Shown here piece after piece: positions 9,764 to 18,750 of a stretch of 64,000 nt of DNA. The notes under the pieces are model-generated. The model was not told the DNA's origin, did not search any database, and was given only the letters and a program-made list of their open reading frames with translations. A program made the position numbers and the translations under genes. The DNA comes from Variovorax sp. Sphag1AA (GTDB taxonomy: Bacteria > Pseudomonadota > Gammaproteobacteria > Burkholderiales > Burkholderiaceae_C), in the NCBI RefSeq assembly GCF_014192575.1, contig NZ_JACHYC010000002.1, forward strand, positions 496,001-560,000, given 5' to 3'. Positions within the stretch are counted from its first letter, which is position 1. Each line of letters starts with the position of its first letter.

Positions 9764-10848
9764 GCCGGCAGACTGGCTTCGAGCTCTGCAAGCTGCTCGG
9801 CTTCGCGGGCGGCTTGCAGTGCATCCAGCACTTCGCCGAGGTCGCCTTCCATGATGGTCAGCAGCTTGTAGAGCGTGAGATTGATCCGGTGGTCCGTGAG
9901 CCGGCCCTGCGGGAAGTTGTAGGTGCGGATGCGGTCGCTGCGGTCGCCGCTGCCGACGAGGCCCTTGCGCAGCGCGGCGTCCTTGGCGGCTTGCTCGCTG
10001 CGCTCCTTTTCCTGGATGCGCGCGGACAGCACCTGCAGGGCCTTCGCCTTGTTGCGGTGCTGGCTGCGATCGTCCTGGCACTCGGCCACGATGCCGGTCG
10101 GGATGTGCGTGATGCGCACCGCCGAATCGGTCTTGTTGATGTGCTGGCCGCCGGCGCCGCTCGCGCGGAAAGTGTCGATGCGCAGGTCGGCCGGATTGAT
10201 CTGCACGGCCTGGGCTTCGTCCGGCTCGGCGAGCACCGCCACCGTGCAGGCGCTGGTGTGGATGCGGCCTTGCGTTTCGGTCGCCGGCACGCGCTGCACG
10301 CGATGGCCGCCCGATTCGAAGCGCAGGCGCCCGAAGACGTCGTCGCCCACGACGCGGATCACCACTTCCTTGTAGCCGCCGAGCTCGCTCTCGCTTTCGC
10401 TCACGATCTCGCAGCGCCAGCCCGCACGGTCGGCGTAACGGGTGTACATGCGCAGCAGGTCGCCCGCAAAGAGCGCAGACTCGTCGCCGCCCGTGCCTGC
10501 GCGGATTTCGAGGAAGGCATTGCGTGCGTCGTTCGGGTCCTTGGGCAGCAACAGGCGCTGGAGCTCGTCTTCGAGCTGCACCAGTTCCGCTTCGGCGCTC
10601 GTGATTTCTTCTTGCGCCATCTCGGCCATGTCGGGGTCTTCGAGCATCTCGCGCGCAGCGGCCAGATCGGATTCACGCTGCTTGTATCGGCTGTAGCGGC
10701 CGGCGATCTGGGTCACCTCCGCATGCTCGCGCGAGATGGTGCGGTACTGCGCCATGTCGGACATGATGTCTTCCCGCGAGAGCAGGAAGTCGAGTTCGCC
10801 GAGGCGTTGCGCAAAGCGCTCGAGCTGGTGACGCAAGAAGGATTTCAC
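9760..10848 (-). CDS. prfA: Peptide chain release factor 1
   Basis: RF1, which recognises UAA and UAG stop codons and triggers peptide release. The GGQ motif is at residues 233-235 within [18 protein letters not shown]. The stop-codon reading tripeptide PAT, diagnostic of RF1 rather than RF2, lies in [12 protein letters not shown]. Its 362 residues are typical (E. coli 360). The gene lies 90 bp downstream of hemA, and its stop overlaps the GTG start of prmC. Confidence 0.97.
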   Translation of the reverse strand: MKSFLRHQLERFAQRLGELDFLLSREDIMSDMAQYRTISREHAEVTQIAGRYSRYKQRESDLAAAREMLEDPDMAEMAQEEITSAEAELVQLEDELQRLLLPKDPNDARNAFLEIRAGTGGDESALFAGDLLRMYTRYADRAGWRCEIVSESESELGGYKEVVIRVVGDDVFGRLRFESGGHRVQRVPATETQGRIHTSACTVAVLAEPDEAQAVQINPADLRIDTFRASGAGGQHINKTDSAVRITHIPTGIVAECQDDRSQHRNKAKALQVLSARIQEKERSEQAAKDAALRKGLVGSGDRSDRIRTYNFPQGRLTDHRINLTLYKLLTIMEGDLGEVLDALQAAREAEQLAELEASLPA

Positions 10849-10938
10849 GTGAGTTCGGGGCGGATGGCGGAAGGGGTTGACCGCAAGCGGTGCGGCAACG
10901 ACGAGGTCGGCGCACGGCGCCGGAAGCGACAGGCGTCG

Positions 10939-12225
10939 CTAACGCTCTTTGTTGCGCAGGTCGTTGCGCAGGAACAGGCGGGAGATCGTCTGCGCCGTGT
11001 GTTCGCGCGCGGTGGAATCGCCCGCGTGCAGTTCGGCCATCGCGCCATGGAGCATCTTCTGCGTGAGCCCGCGCGAGAGCGCCTCGAGCACCGCGTCGAC
11101 GCTCTCACCCTTGGCGAGCAGTTTGCGCGCGCGCGCCAACTCGGTCGCGCGCCATTCGTCGGTCTGCGCATTGAGCTGGCGGATCAGCGGCACGGCGCCG
11201 CGCTGGTCGAGCCAGTGCATGAAGCTCTGCACGCCCGCGTCGATGATGACCTCGGCCTGCGCCACCGCGGCTTGGCGATTGGCTTGGCCCTGCTGCACGA
11301 CCTGCGCGAGGTCGTCGACGGTGTAGAGGTAGATGTCTTCGAGCGCCTTGACCTCGGGTTCGATATCGCGCGGCACCGCGAGGTCGACCATGAACATCGG
11401 CCGGTGCTTGCGCAGCTTGAGCGCGCGCTCGACAGCGCCCAGGCCGATCAGCGGCAGCGTGCTTGCGGTACAGCTCACGACGATGTCGAACTCGGCGAGG
11501 CGCGCGGGCAGGTCGGCGAGCCGCATGGCTTCGCCGCCGAAGCGGGACGCCAGCTTTTCGCCGCGCTCCAGGGTGCGGTTGGCGATGACGATGGACTTGG
11601 GTTGCTTGGCCGCAAAGTGCGTCACGGCGAGGTCGATCATCTCGCCGGCGCCGACGAAAAGGACACGCGTGCGCTGGAGATCCTCGAAGAGCTGGCCGGC
11701 AAGGCGGACGGCAGCGGCGGCCATGCTGATGGAATGGGCGCCGATCTCGGTGGCGGTGCGGACTTCCTTCGCCACGGCGAAAGAGCGCTGGAAAAGCTGG
11801 TTCAGCGTGCTGCCGAGCGCTCCGGCGGTTTCGGCGGCACGGACAGCGTCCTTCATCTGGCCGAGGATCTGCGCCTCGCCGAGCACCATCGAATCCAGCC
11901 CGCTCGCGACGCGGAAAGCGTGGCGCGCAGCCTGGTCGTTGTGCAGGGTGTAGGCGTGCGAGCGGAGCAGGGCCGGCGAAACGCCGCCGCTCTGGGCCAG
12001 CCAGTCGACGGTGTGATCGAGTGCGAGATGTTCAGCCGCGCAGTAGATCTCGGTGCGGTTGCAGGTCGAGATGATGGCGGCTTCGACTTCCGGGTGCCGG
12101 CTGGAGCCGAACGAGTGGCGCAGGCTCTGCAGCGTGGGTGCGATCTGGTCGATGGCGAACGCAAAACGACCGCGCAGATCGAGCGGCGCGGTCGTGTGGT
12201 TCAAGCCCAAGGCCCAGACTGACAT
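10939..12225 (-). CDS. hemA: Glutamyl-tRNA reductase
   Basis: Reduces glutamyl-tRNA to glutamate-1-semialdehyde with NADPH, the entry to haem synthesis by the C5 route. The nucleophilic cysteine is residue 55 in ISTCNRTE. The NADPH domain shows [13 protein letters not shown], and the dimerisation domain is C-terminal. Its 428 residues and start [15 protein letters not shown] are typical. A TATAAT box lies only nine bases upstream of the ATG. A six-base hairpin (AGCGAC/GTCGCT) overlaps the stop, without a T-run, so prfA, prmC and grxD are probably read through. Confidence 0.97.
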   Translation of the reverse strand: MSVWALGLNHTTAPLDLRGRFAFAIDQIAPTLQSLRHSFGSSRHPEVEAAIISTCNRTEIYCAAEHLALDHTVDWLAQSGGVSPALLRSHAYTLHNDQAARHAFRVASGLDSMVLGEAQILGQMKDAVRAAETAGALGSTLNQLFQRSFAVAKEVRTATEIGAHSISMAAAAVRLAGQLFEDLQRTRVLFVGAGEMIDLAVTHFAAKQPKSIVIANRTLERGEKLASRFGGEAMRLADLPARLAEFDIVVSCTASTLPLIGLGAVERALKLRKHRPMFMVDLAVPRDIEPEVKALEDIYLYTVDDLAQVVQQGQANRQAAVAQAEVIIDAGVQSFMHWLDQRGAVPLIRQLNAQTDEWRATELARARKLLAKGESVDAVLEALSRGLTQKMLHGAMAELHAGDSTAREHTAQTISRLFLRNDLRNKER

Positions 12226-12233
12226 AGCCGCCG

Positions 12234-12239
12234 ATTATA
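12234..12239 (-). promoter_or_regulatory. Probable -10 box of hemA (leaderless-like)
   Basis: The minus strand reads TATAAT at 12239-12234, a perfect -10 hexamer, but no -35 match is found 16-18 bases upstream. Transcription would begin at about 12226, next to the ATG at 12225. The same AT-rich core reads TATAAA (12236-12241) on the plus strand and could also serve the divergent small membrane protein gene. Confidence 0.4.
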
Positions 12240-12297
12240 AAATCCGCCGCCCGCAGACGCTCCGGCATCCAAAAATGGCCGTTGCGGGACGAATCGA

Positions 12298-12576
12298 ATG
12301 GCCCCGCTGGACTTTCTCAACCACCTCCTCAATTTCATCGCGCCGGCGTTCGCCGTCGGTTTCCTATGCGCGCTGCTCGGCCGGGTGGGCCAGCGGCCGG
12401 CCGGCAAAAGGCTCGCCTGGTGGGCGCAGGGCGCGGTCAACTTTGTCGTCGGCGTGGTAGTTCTGGCGGCTGGCCTGTTCTTCTTCGGCCAGGATGGCCG
12501 GATGGCCACCTACGCCGCGCTGGTGGTCGCGTGCGGCACCAGCCAATGGATCGTTTCCGGCGGCTGGCGCCGCTAG
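12298..12576 (+). CDS. Small membrane protein, unknown
   Basis: A 92-residue protein I do not recognise. Three hydrophobic stretches are visible, near residues 13-28 (IAPAFAVGFLCALLGR), 45-64 (GAVNFVVGVVVLAAGLFFFG) and 72-88 (YAALVVACGTSQWIVSG), so it is probably an inner-membrane protein with three segments and a basic tail (WRR). It starts 72 bases from the divergent hemA and ends 4 bases before the convergent MscS-type gene. Base composition matches the neighbours. Confidence 0.7.
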   Translation: MAPLDFLNHLLNFIAPAFAVGFLCALLGRVGQRPAGKRLAWWAQGAVNFVVGVVVLAAGLFFFGQDGRMATYAALVVACGTSQWIVSGGWRR

Positions 12577-12580
12577 CAGG

Positions 12581-15016
12581 CTACGCAGTGGTGCCGGGGA
12601 GGATTCCCGGCGCAGGTGCCGCGACGGCCGGTGGCGGAACTGGCGCCCCGGTGGGTGACGGGAATCCCGGATAGGCCGCCATCGGCAGATCGGCTTCGCG
12701 CAGGCCGTCGAGGATCGAGAACAGCACATCGCTGCGGATCGAACCTGCGACGCGCGGGCTCTGCACATAGGCCACTGCCTGGAAGATCAGGAATCCGACC
12801 TCCACCCCTTCCAGCGTGACGCTCGGGGCAGGGGTCGACAGCACGCCGGGATGATTGCCGAACGCGGCCAGGATCACGTCCCGCGCCCGCGACGCATTGG
12901 TGGTCAGCGGCATCGGCAACCGGATCAGCACGCGGCCCTCGGCGTTCGACAGCGTCATGTTGCGCACGGTCTTGGTGATGAACTCCGAGTTCGGCACGAT
13001 CATCGTCGAGCGGTCGCCCAGCTGGATTTCGGTGGCCCGCACGTTGATGCGGCGGATGTCGCCCTCGGCATTGCCCAGCACCACCCAGTCGCCGACCTTG
13101 ACCGGCCGCTCCGCCAGCAGGATCAGGCCCGAGATGAAGTTCTGCACGATCGCCTGCAGGCCGAAGCCGATACCGACGGACAGCGCGCTCGCCACCCATG
13201 CAATCCGCTCGATGCCGATGCCCAGCGCCGAGAGCGTGAACGCAATCACCGTGATCCCGCCGACGTAGCCGAGCAGCGTGGTGATCGAACTCTGCATGCC
13301 CGGTTCGAGGGCGGTGGTCGGCAGGAAACGGCTGTCCAGCCAGTTCTTGAGGATGCGCAGGGCGATGAAGCCGGCGACCAGCACGGCCACTGCGCTGAAG
13401 ATGGCGCCCGGCACGAGCTGGATCTCGCCCACCTTCACGCCGGAGCCGAACTTGCCGCTGCGCTGGAACACTTCGCCCGGGCTCGTGCCCAGCGGCGTCG
13501 CGAGCGCGATGAGCATGTAGAAGAACAGTGCCACCCGGCTCAGGCCCGACAGCGCGACCGCCGCCTGGTCCAGCGTCCGCGTCGCGAGCCCGAAGCTGGC
13601 CTGCAGCCGCTGCCCGAAGCTGCTGTGCGACGAGACCACCGCCATGAACAGGTCGTCCGCGAACTTGAACAGCACGTAGAACGCGGCCAGCACGATGCAC
13701 GACCAGTTGAGCTGGCTCGCGAGAAAGCTCCCCATCGCCACGTAGCCCGTCGCTACGAGGATCCAGATCAGGATGAGGATGAGCGCGATCAGGCCGAGCA
13801 GCATGCCGACCCAGAGCGGTCGCTCCGCTTCCTCGGCCGCCGGCGGCGCGGCGGCGTTGGCGTTTGCTGCTGTCTCGGCTGGCGCCGCGTCGCGCGGGCC
13901 GCGCAGCCGCAACAGCATCGCGCCGATCATGCCGGTGAGTGCCAGCGCGGTGACGACGTGCGCGGCCACCACCGCCGCGAAGCTGGCATCCACCACCGCA
14001 TTGACCTGCGTCGGCAGCCAGACCAGCGTTGCAATCAGCGCCATCAGCCACGGGAAGGGCGCGAGCCGCGCCGCCATCGCGTCGGGGATCGGCGGAAGCC
14101 GCCAGGACGGCCGGCCGTTGGACAGCAGCGCGCGCCCGAGGCCGACCACGAAGGCGATGAAGATGCCCGACTGCACCATGGCTTGCCCGAGTTTCCGGGT
14201 CTGCTCACCCCAGAGGCCGTGGAGGTCGAAGGTCGTGTACACCGCCTGCGCGGCCAGTCCGACGAGGAGCACGTTGGCGGTCACGATGGCGATCACGAGC
14301 AGCGACCGCCGCAACCGGCCTGCCGGCAGTACGCGCGCCGCGAGCTGCGTCAGGATGCGTTCGGCCAGCCAGTTGCCCGGCAGCGCGATCAGCAGGGCGA
14401 AGATCAGGCTGAAGATCACCGCCGGCGCGTGCTCGGGCTGTCTGGCGACCTCGACGCTGGATCCGATTTCCGCACCGAGCGCTTGCAGCCGATCCACGTC
14501 GCCGGACCAGGCGTCCGCGAGATCGCCCCAGAATTCGCGCCCCAGCGGCGAGGCGGCGCGCTCCGTGAGCTGCGCCTCGAACATCGCGCGGCGCTTGGCG
14601 AGCAGGTCGCTGGCGCGTTGCTGGGCATCGACCATGACGAGCCGCGCGAGCCGGATGTCCGCATCGACGGTGTTGCGTTCCTTGGTCAGCGTGGCGCGCC
14701 GCTTCGTGATGTCGGGCGTCTCGGCCGCAGCGCCGCCGGCCGGGGCAGGCCCGAGTTCTCCGAGCCGCGCGTTGAGGTCGTTGAGCTCGCTGGTGCGCGA
14801 GGCAATGAATTTCTCGGTGGTGGCGGTGAGGGCGTTGATCTGCGCGACGAGCGCGCTCACGTCTTCCGAGCTCTCGACCGTCTTCGGCATCTTTTCGAGC
14901 TCGGTGCGCAGCGCGGCGATCGTGGGCGCGACCTGCTCGGAGTCGGCCTGCGCAAACGAGGCGCAGCAAAACATGGCGGCCAGCAGCAGGGCCGCGAGGC
15001 GTGGGAACCAGCTCAT
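12581..15016 (-). CDS. Large mechanosensitive channel, MscS family with DUF3772
   Basis: An 811-residue MscS-superfamily channel, expected to release solutes on hypo-osmotic shock. A signal peptide (MSWFPRLAALLLAAMF, ending FAQA) leads into a periplasmic helical region (residues 25-190, the DUF3772 region). About ten membrane segments follow, then the MscS pore and beta domain at about residues 610-700 (FGLQAIVQNFISGLILLAERP, VKVGDWVVLGNAEG) and a cytoplasmic vestibule. The tail is Pro/Ala-rich. It lies 39 bases downstream of ugpQ on the same strand and may be read from the ugp transcript, placing an osmotic valve beside glycerol-phosphate uptake. Confidence 0.9.
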   Translation of the reverse strand: MSWFPRLAALLLAAMFCCASFAQADSEQVAPTIAALRTELEKMPKTVESSEDVSALVAQINALTATTEKFIASRTSELNDLNARLGELGPAPAGGAAAETPDITKRRATLTKERNTVDADIRLARLVMVDAQQRASDLLAKRRAMFEAQLTERAASPLGREFWGDLADAWSGDVDRLQALGAEIGSSVEVARQPEHAPAVIFSLIFALLIALPGNWLAERILTQLAARVLPAGRLRRSLLVIAIVTANVLLVGLAAQAVYTTFDLHGLWGEQTRKLGQAMVQSGIFIAFVVGLGRALLSNGRPSWRLPPIPDAMAARLAPFPWLMALIATLVWLPTQVNAVVDASFAAVVAAHVVTALALTGMIGAMLLRLRGPRDAAPAETAANANAAAPPAAEEAERPLWVGMLLGLIALILILIWILVATGYVAMGSFLASQLNWSCIVLAAFYVLFKFADDLFMAVVSSHSSFGQRLQASFGLATRTLDQAAVALSGLSRVALFFYMLIALATPLGTSPGEVFQRSGKFGSGVKVGEIQLVPGAIFSAVAVLVAGFIALRILKNWLDSRFLPTTALEPGMQSSITTLLGYVGGITVIAFTLSALGIGIERIAWVASALSVGIGFGLQAIVQNFISGLILLAERPVKVGDWVVLGNAEGDIRRINVRATEIQLGDRSTMIVPNSEFITKTVRNMTLSNAEGRVLIRLPMPLTTNASRARDVILAAFGNHPGVLSTPAPSVTLEGVEVGFLIFQAVAYVQSPRVAGSIRSDVLFSILDGLREADLPMAAYPGFPSPTGAPVPPPAVAAPAPGILPGTTA

Positions 15017-15055
15017 GACTTCATCATAGAAGGCATCCGCCGGCCGCCGAAGCTG

Positions 15056-15814
15056 CTAGCCGGCGGGGCTGAACCGGTCGACCCGGTCCGTGATGATGCC
15101 GTCCGTGCCGAGCGCGATGAGGCGTTCGGCGGCCCATTCGTCGTTGACGGTGTAGCTCAGGGCGCGCAGGCCTGCGGCGTGCACCTTGGCCACTGTTTCT
15201 GCATCCCACAGCGCGTAGTTGCAGACGATCGCCTTGCAGTCAAGTTGCAGGGCGGTGTCGAGCCAGCCATCCCAAAGGGTGTCGAGCAGCAGGCCGCGCG
15301 GCAACTCGGGCTGCGTCGCCATCGCGCCGCGCAGAGAGTCGGGCTGGAAGGAAGTCAGCAGCGGGGGCGGAAGTGTCGAGTCGGTCCATAGTCGCGCCGC
15401 ATGCTGCGCGACGACCTCGCCGGTCTTGAGTTCGAGCCCAGGGGTCGGCTTGATCTCGATGTTGAGGGCGTGGCGGTTGGCCAGGCAGAAACGGATCAGG
15501 CCCTCGAGAGTCGCAAGCGGCTCGCCGGCATAGCGGCGCGAATGCCAGCCGCCGGCATCGAGCTGCGACAGCGCGGACCACGGCTGGTCGCCGGCCACGC
15601 CGCGTCCGCTGCTCGTGCGTTCGAGCGTGGCGTCGTGCAGCAGGAAGGGCACACCGTCTGCGCTCAGCTTGGCATCGCACTCGAACATGCGAAAGCCGTA
15701 TTCGGCGCCGAGACGGAAGGCTGCCAGTGTGTTTTCGGGCGCCAGCTTGCCGGCGCCGCGGTGCGCGACCCAGCGCGGATAGGGCCAATCGGCAGATGGC
15801 TTGCCGATGGTCAT
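15056..15814 (-). CDS. ugpQ: Glycerophosphodiester phosphodiesterase
   Basis: Hydrolyses glycerophosphodiesters to an alcohol and glycerol-3-phosphate. The GDPD signature [12 protein letters not shown] lies at residues 19-29, followed by [18 protein letters not shown] and the metal-binding EIKPTPG. No signal peptide is seen, so it acts in the cytoplasm on imported diesters, as E. coli UgpQ does (252 residues here, 247 there). The ATG overlaps the ugpC stop by four bases, so it is the last gene of the ugpBAECQ set and translationally coupled. Confidence 0.93.
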   Translation of the reverse strand: MTIGKPSADWPYPRWVAHRGAGKLAPENTLAAFRLGAEYGFRMFECDAKLSADGVPFLLHDATLERTSSGRGVAGDQPWSALSQLDAGGWHSRRYAGEPLATLEGLIRFCLANRHALNIEIKPTPGLELKTGEVVAQHAARLWTDSTLPPPLLTSFQPDSLRGAMATQPELPRGLLLDTLWDGWLDTALQLDCKAIVCNYALWDAETVAKVHAAGLRALSYTVNDEWAAERLIALGTDGIITDRVDRFSPAG

Positions 15815-16818
15815 GTCGTGCGCTTGCCGGACCCGGCGTCAAACCAGTGCAGTTTGTCGGGCCGCGCCGCGATGCGCATTGTGTCGCCCGGCACGGCTAC
15901 TTGCTGGCTCTCGTCCACGCGCATGACGAGCTGCTCTTCGCCGATGCGCCCGTAGATCAGCCGCTCGGCCCCAAGGAGTTCGACCTGTTCCACCTGCACC
16001 GACCACCCGTTCGGGTCGAGCATCAGGTGCTCTGGGCGAATGCCGAGGATCGTGCCCGGCCGGACGCCCGGCGCGTGCTTGAGCAGGTTCATCGGCGGCG
16101 AGCCGATGAAGCTGGCCACGAAGGTGGTCGCGGGTCGCGAGTACACCTCTTCCGGCGTCGCGAACTGGTCCATCACGCCGCCGTTCATCACGATGATGCG
16201 CTGCGCGAGCGTCATGGCTTCCACCTGGTCGTGCGTCACGAAGAGCGACGTGATGCCCAGCTCGCGATGCAGCTTCTGGATTTCCAGGCGGGTTTGTGCG
16301 CGCAGCTTGGCGTCCAGGTTCGACAGGGGTTCGTCGAACAGGAAGACCTTCGGCTGCCGCACGATCGCGCGGCCCATCGCCACGCGCTGGCGCTGGCCGC
16401 CGGAAAGCTGGCGTGGCTTGCGGTCGAGCAGGTGGCCGAGTTCGAGGATCTTCGCGGCCTTGTCCACACGGACCTTGATCTCGGAGGACGGCACCTTGGC
16501 AATCTTCAGGCCGTAGGCCATGTTGTCGAACACCGACATGTGGGGGTAGAGCGCGTAGTTCTGGAACACCATCGCGATGTCCCGCTCGGCCGGCTCGAGG
16601 TTGTTCACCACGCGGTCGCCGATGAGGATGTCGCCGACGCTGATCTCTTCCAGCCCCGCCACCATGCGCAGCAACGTGGACTTGCCGCACCCGGAAGGCC
16701 CGACGATGACGATGAATTCGTGGTCCGCGATCTCGGCGCTGACCCCGTGGATGACCTGGTTCGCCTTCGGCCCGTGGCCGTAGCGCTTGATGACGTTGCG
16801 AATCGAAAGGGATGCCAT
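15811..16818 (-). CDS. ugpC: sn-Glycerol-3-phosphate ABC transporter ATP-binding protein
   Basis: ATPase of the UgpBAEC importer for glycerol-3-phosphate and glycerophosphodiesters. Walker [10 protein letters not shown] is at residues 40-48, the signature LSGGQ at 138-142 and Walker B VFLFDE at 158-163, followed by the H-loop in [10 protein letters not shown]. The C-terminal TOBE/regulatory region (residues ~240-335) is that of the MalK/UgpC class. The substrate is inferred from the linked phosphodiesterase and the UgpB-like binding protein. It lies 32 bases after ugpE and overlaps ugpQ. Confidence 0.93.
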   Translation of the reverse strand: MASLSIRNVIKRYGHGPKANQVIHGVSAEIADHEFIVIVGPSGCGKSTLLRMVAGLEEISVGDILIGDRVVNNLEPAERDIAMVFQNYALYPHMSVFDNMAYGLKIAKVPSSEIKVRVDKAAKILELGHLLDRKPRQLSGGQRQRVAMGRAIVRQPKVFLFDEPLSNLDAKLRAQTRLEIQKLHRELGITSLFVTHDQVEAMTLAQRIIVMNGGVMDQFATPEEVYSRPATTFVASFIGSPPMNLLKHAPGVRPGTILGIRPEHLMLDPNGWSVQVEQVELLGAERLIYGRIGEEQLVMRVDESQQVAVPGDTMRIAARPDKLHWFDAGSGKRTT

Positions 16819-16850
16819 GTTCTGATCTGTTTCTTCGGTTCAGGCGGGGG

Positions 16851-17708
16851 TCACTTCTCAGTGTCGACGAGGCCCTTGACGAACCACTTTTGCATGAAGA
16901 CCACCACCAGCGCGGGCGGCAGCATGGCGAGCAATGCCGTCGCCATCACGATGTTCCATTCGTTCTGGCTGTCGCCGCCGCCGATCATGCGTCGGATGCC
17001 GATCACGATCGGGTACATGTCCTCGCCTGTGGCCGCGAGCAGCGGCCACAGGTACTGGTTCCAGCCGTAGATGAACTGGATGACGAAGAGCGCTGCGATC
17101 GAGGTCTTCGACAACGGGACAAGCACGTCCCAGAAGAAACGCATCGGCCCGGCACCGTCCATGCGGGCGGCTTCGATGAGCTCGTCAGGAACTGTGAGGA
17201 AGAACTGCCGGAACAGGAAGGTCGCCGTCGCCGAGGCGATCAATGGAATGGTCAGGCCCGCGTAGCTGTTGAGCATGCCCAAATTCGAGACCACCTGGTA
17301 GGTCGGCCCGATCCGCACTTCAACCGGCAGCATCAGCGTGATGAAGATCGCCCAGAAGCACAGGCTCCTAAGGGGAAAGCGGAAGTACACCACCGCGAAG
17401 GCCGAGAGCAGCGAGATCGCGATCTTGCCGAAGGTGATGCCCAGCGCCATCACCAGGCTCACGAACATCATGCGCGCGACGGGTGCCGTGGAGCCCGCGC
17501 CCGAGCCCCCGGCGCGGCCAAGAAGCGCGGTCTTGTAGGACTCCCAGAAATGCCCGCCGGGCAGCAGCGGCATCGGTCGCTGGACGATTTCCTGCGCGGT
17601 GTGGGTCGAGGCGACGAAGGCCAGGTAGATCGGGAAGGCGACGATGAGCACGCCGAGGATCGCGACGGCGTGCGCCAGGATACCGAGGGAAGGATTGCGT
17701 TCGACCAT
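16851..17708 (-). CDS. ugpE: sn-Glycerol-3-phosphate ABC transporter permease UgpE
   Basis: Second inner-membrane permease of the Ugp importer, with six predicted membrane segments over 285 residues. The cytoplasmic EAA loop that contacts UgpC is visible (EAARMDGAGPMRFFWDVLVP). The N-terminal LGILAHAVAILGVLIVAFPIY and the THTAQEI stretch are typical of the MalG/UgpE family. It starts 1 base after the ugpA stop on the minus strand, so it is coupled to ugpA. Confidence 0.93.
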   Translation of the reverse strand: MVERNPSLGILAHAVAILGVLIVAFPIYLAFVASTHTAQEIVQRPMPLLPGGHFWESYKTALLGRAGGSGAGSTAPVARMMFVSLVMALGITFGKIAISLLSAFAVVYFRFPLRSLCFWAIFITLMLPVEVRIGPTYQVVSNLGMLNSYAGLTIPLIASATATFLFRQFFLTVPDELIEAARMDGAGPMRFFWDVLVPLSKTSIAALFVIQFIYGWNQYLWPLLAATGEDMYPIVIGIRRMIGGGDSQNEWNIVMATALLAMLPPALVVVFMQKWFVKGLVDTEK

Positions 17709-17709
17709 T

Positions 17710-18591
17710 TCAGTAGTTCACCTTCTTCTCGACATAGCGGAACTGCAGGACCGTGAGCACGATGACGACAGCCATCAGCACCACCGACTGCGCGGCCGAG
17801 CCGCCGAGGTCCATGGCCTTGAAGCCGTCGTGATAGACCTTGTAGACCAGGATGCGCGTCGCCGTGCCGGGGCCGCCCTGTGTGGCAGCGTCGACGATCG
17901 CGAAGGTCTCGAAGAAGGCATAGACGACGTTCATCACCAGCAGGAAGAACGTGGTGGGCGACAGCAGCGGGAACTGAACCGTCCAGAAACGCCGCCAGGG
18001 TTTCGCGCCGTCGATGGCGGCGGCCTCGATCAGCGACTTAGGAATGGATTGCAGGCCCGCAAGGAAGAACAGGAAGTTGTAGGAGATCTGCTTCCAGACG
18101 GCGGCCATCACGATCAGCGCCATGGCGTGCGATCCGTTGAGCAGGTGGTTCCAGTCGAAGCCCAACTTGCCGAGCCCGTACGAGACCACGCCGAGCGACG
18201 GCGAGAACATGAAGACCCAAAGCACCGCCGCCACGACGGGCGCGACGGCGTAGGGCAGGATCAGCAGCGTCTTGTAGATCATCGCGCCGCGCACGATGCG
18301 GTCGACGAAAACCGCGAGCAGCAGCGACAGCGAGATGCCGATGCCTGCGACCAGGATCGAGAAGAGAGCCGTGGTCTCGAAGGACTCGATATAGCCCGGA
18401 TCGTTGAACAGCTCGCGGAAATTCTGTAGGCCCACCCATTCGGTCGAAGAGCCGAAGGCGTCCTGCACCTGCATCGACTGCAGGAGCGCCTGCACGGCGG
18501 GCCAGAAGAAGAACACGCCGATGACGATCAACTGTGGCGCGAGCAGCGCCCAAGGCAGCCAGCCCGAGCGAAAGACAACGCGTTTTTCCAT
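17710..18591 (-). CDS. ugpA: sn-Glycerol-3-phosphate ABC transporter permease UgpA
   Basis: First inner-membrane permease of the Ugp importer (293 residues). The EAA loop reads EAAAIDGAKPWRRFWTVQFP, and six membrane segments are predicted, the first in WALLAPQLIVIGVFFFWPAV. It is of the MalF/UgpA type. The gene lies 159 bases downstream of ugpB, and that gap contains several hairpins including one followed by a T-run. The permease and ATPase genes are therefore probably expressed less than ugpB. Confidence 0.93.
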   Translation of the reverse strand: MEKRVVFRSGWLPWALLAPQLIVIGVFFFWPAVQALLQSMQVQDAFGSSTEWVGLQNFRELFNDPGYIESFETTALFSILVAGIGISLSLLLAVFVDRIVRGAMIYKTLLILPYAVAPVVAAVLWVFMFSPSLGVVSYGLGKLGFDWNHLLNGSHAMALIVMAAVWKQISYNFLFFLAGLQSIPKSLIEAAAIDGAKPWRRFWTVQFPLLSPTTFFLLVMNVVYAFFETFAIVDAATQGGPGTATRILVYKVYHDGFKAMDLGGSAAQSVVLMAVVIVLTVLQFRYVEKKVNY

Positions 18592-18600
18592 GAATCCCTC

Positions 18601-18631
18601 AAAAAGAAACCCCGCCGGTCGCCCAGCGGGG
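18601..18631 (-). terminator. Terminator/attenuator-like hairpin between ugpB and ugpA
   Basis: On the minus strand a GCCCGC-type stem, GCGGGG/CCCCGC read as CCCCGC (5' arm 18631-18626) and GCGGGG (3' arm 18615-18610), with a 10-base loop, is followed by TTTCTTTTT (18608-18600). That is the shape of a Rho-independent terminator. It lies ten bases upstream of the ugpA ATG and would reduce read-through from ugpB. Confidence 0.6.
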
Positions 18632-18676
18632 CTGCGAGTCTACCTGTGCCCAAGTCGCCAAAATCTTCGGCAGGCA

Positions 18677-18699
18677 CCCTCCCCGCTTGGCGGGGAGGG
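18677..18699. repeat. Perfect GC-rich palindrome, REP-like
   Basis: CCCTCCCCGC and GCGGGGAGGG form a 10-base perfect inverted repeat around a TTG loop, followed by AGGGTGGGG. Intergenic palindromes of this CCCTCCCC/GGGGAGGG type recur in many high-GC proteobacteria. This window shows only one copy, so the repeat status is inferred. Confidence 0.55.
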
Positions 18700-18725
18700 C
18701 AGGGTGGGGTGCCATCCTGTGCCCA

Positions 18726-18749
18726 AAGGGCTGCAAGGGCGCAGCCCTT
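18726..18749 (-). other. Hairpin directly after the ugpB stop
   Basis: AAGGGCTGC and GCAGCCCTT pair over nine bases around a six-base loop, beginning two bases after the ugpB stop codon. No T-run follows. Such a structure could protect the ugpB part of the transcript from 3' exonucleases. Confidence 0.5.
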
Positions 18750-18750
18750 G

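Noticed and set aside
9739..12222. 827-codon plus-strand open frame
   Set aside because: Antisense shadow of prmC, prfA and hemA, all of which have full catalytic motifs on the minus strand.
12851..15391. 846-codon plus-strand open frame
   Set aside because: Antisense shadow of the MscS-type channel and ugpQ; the translation is low-quality His/Arg/Asp-rich sequence.
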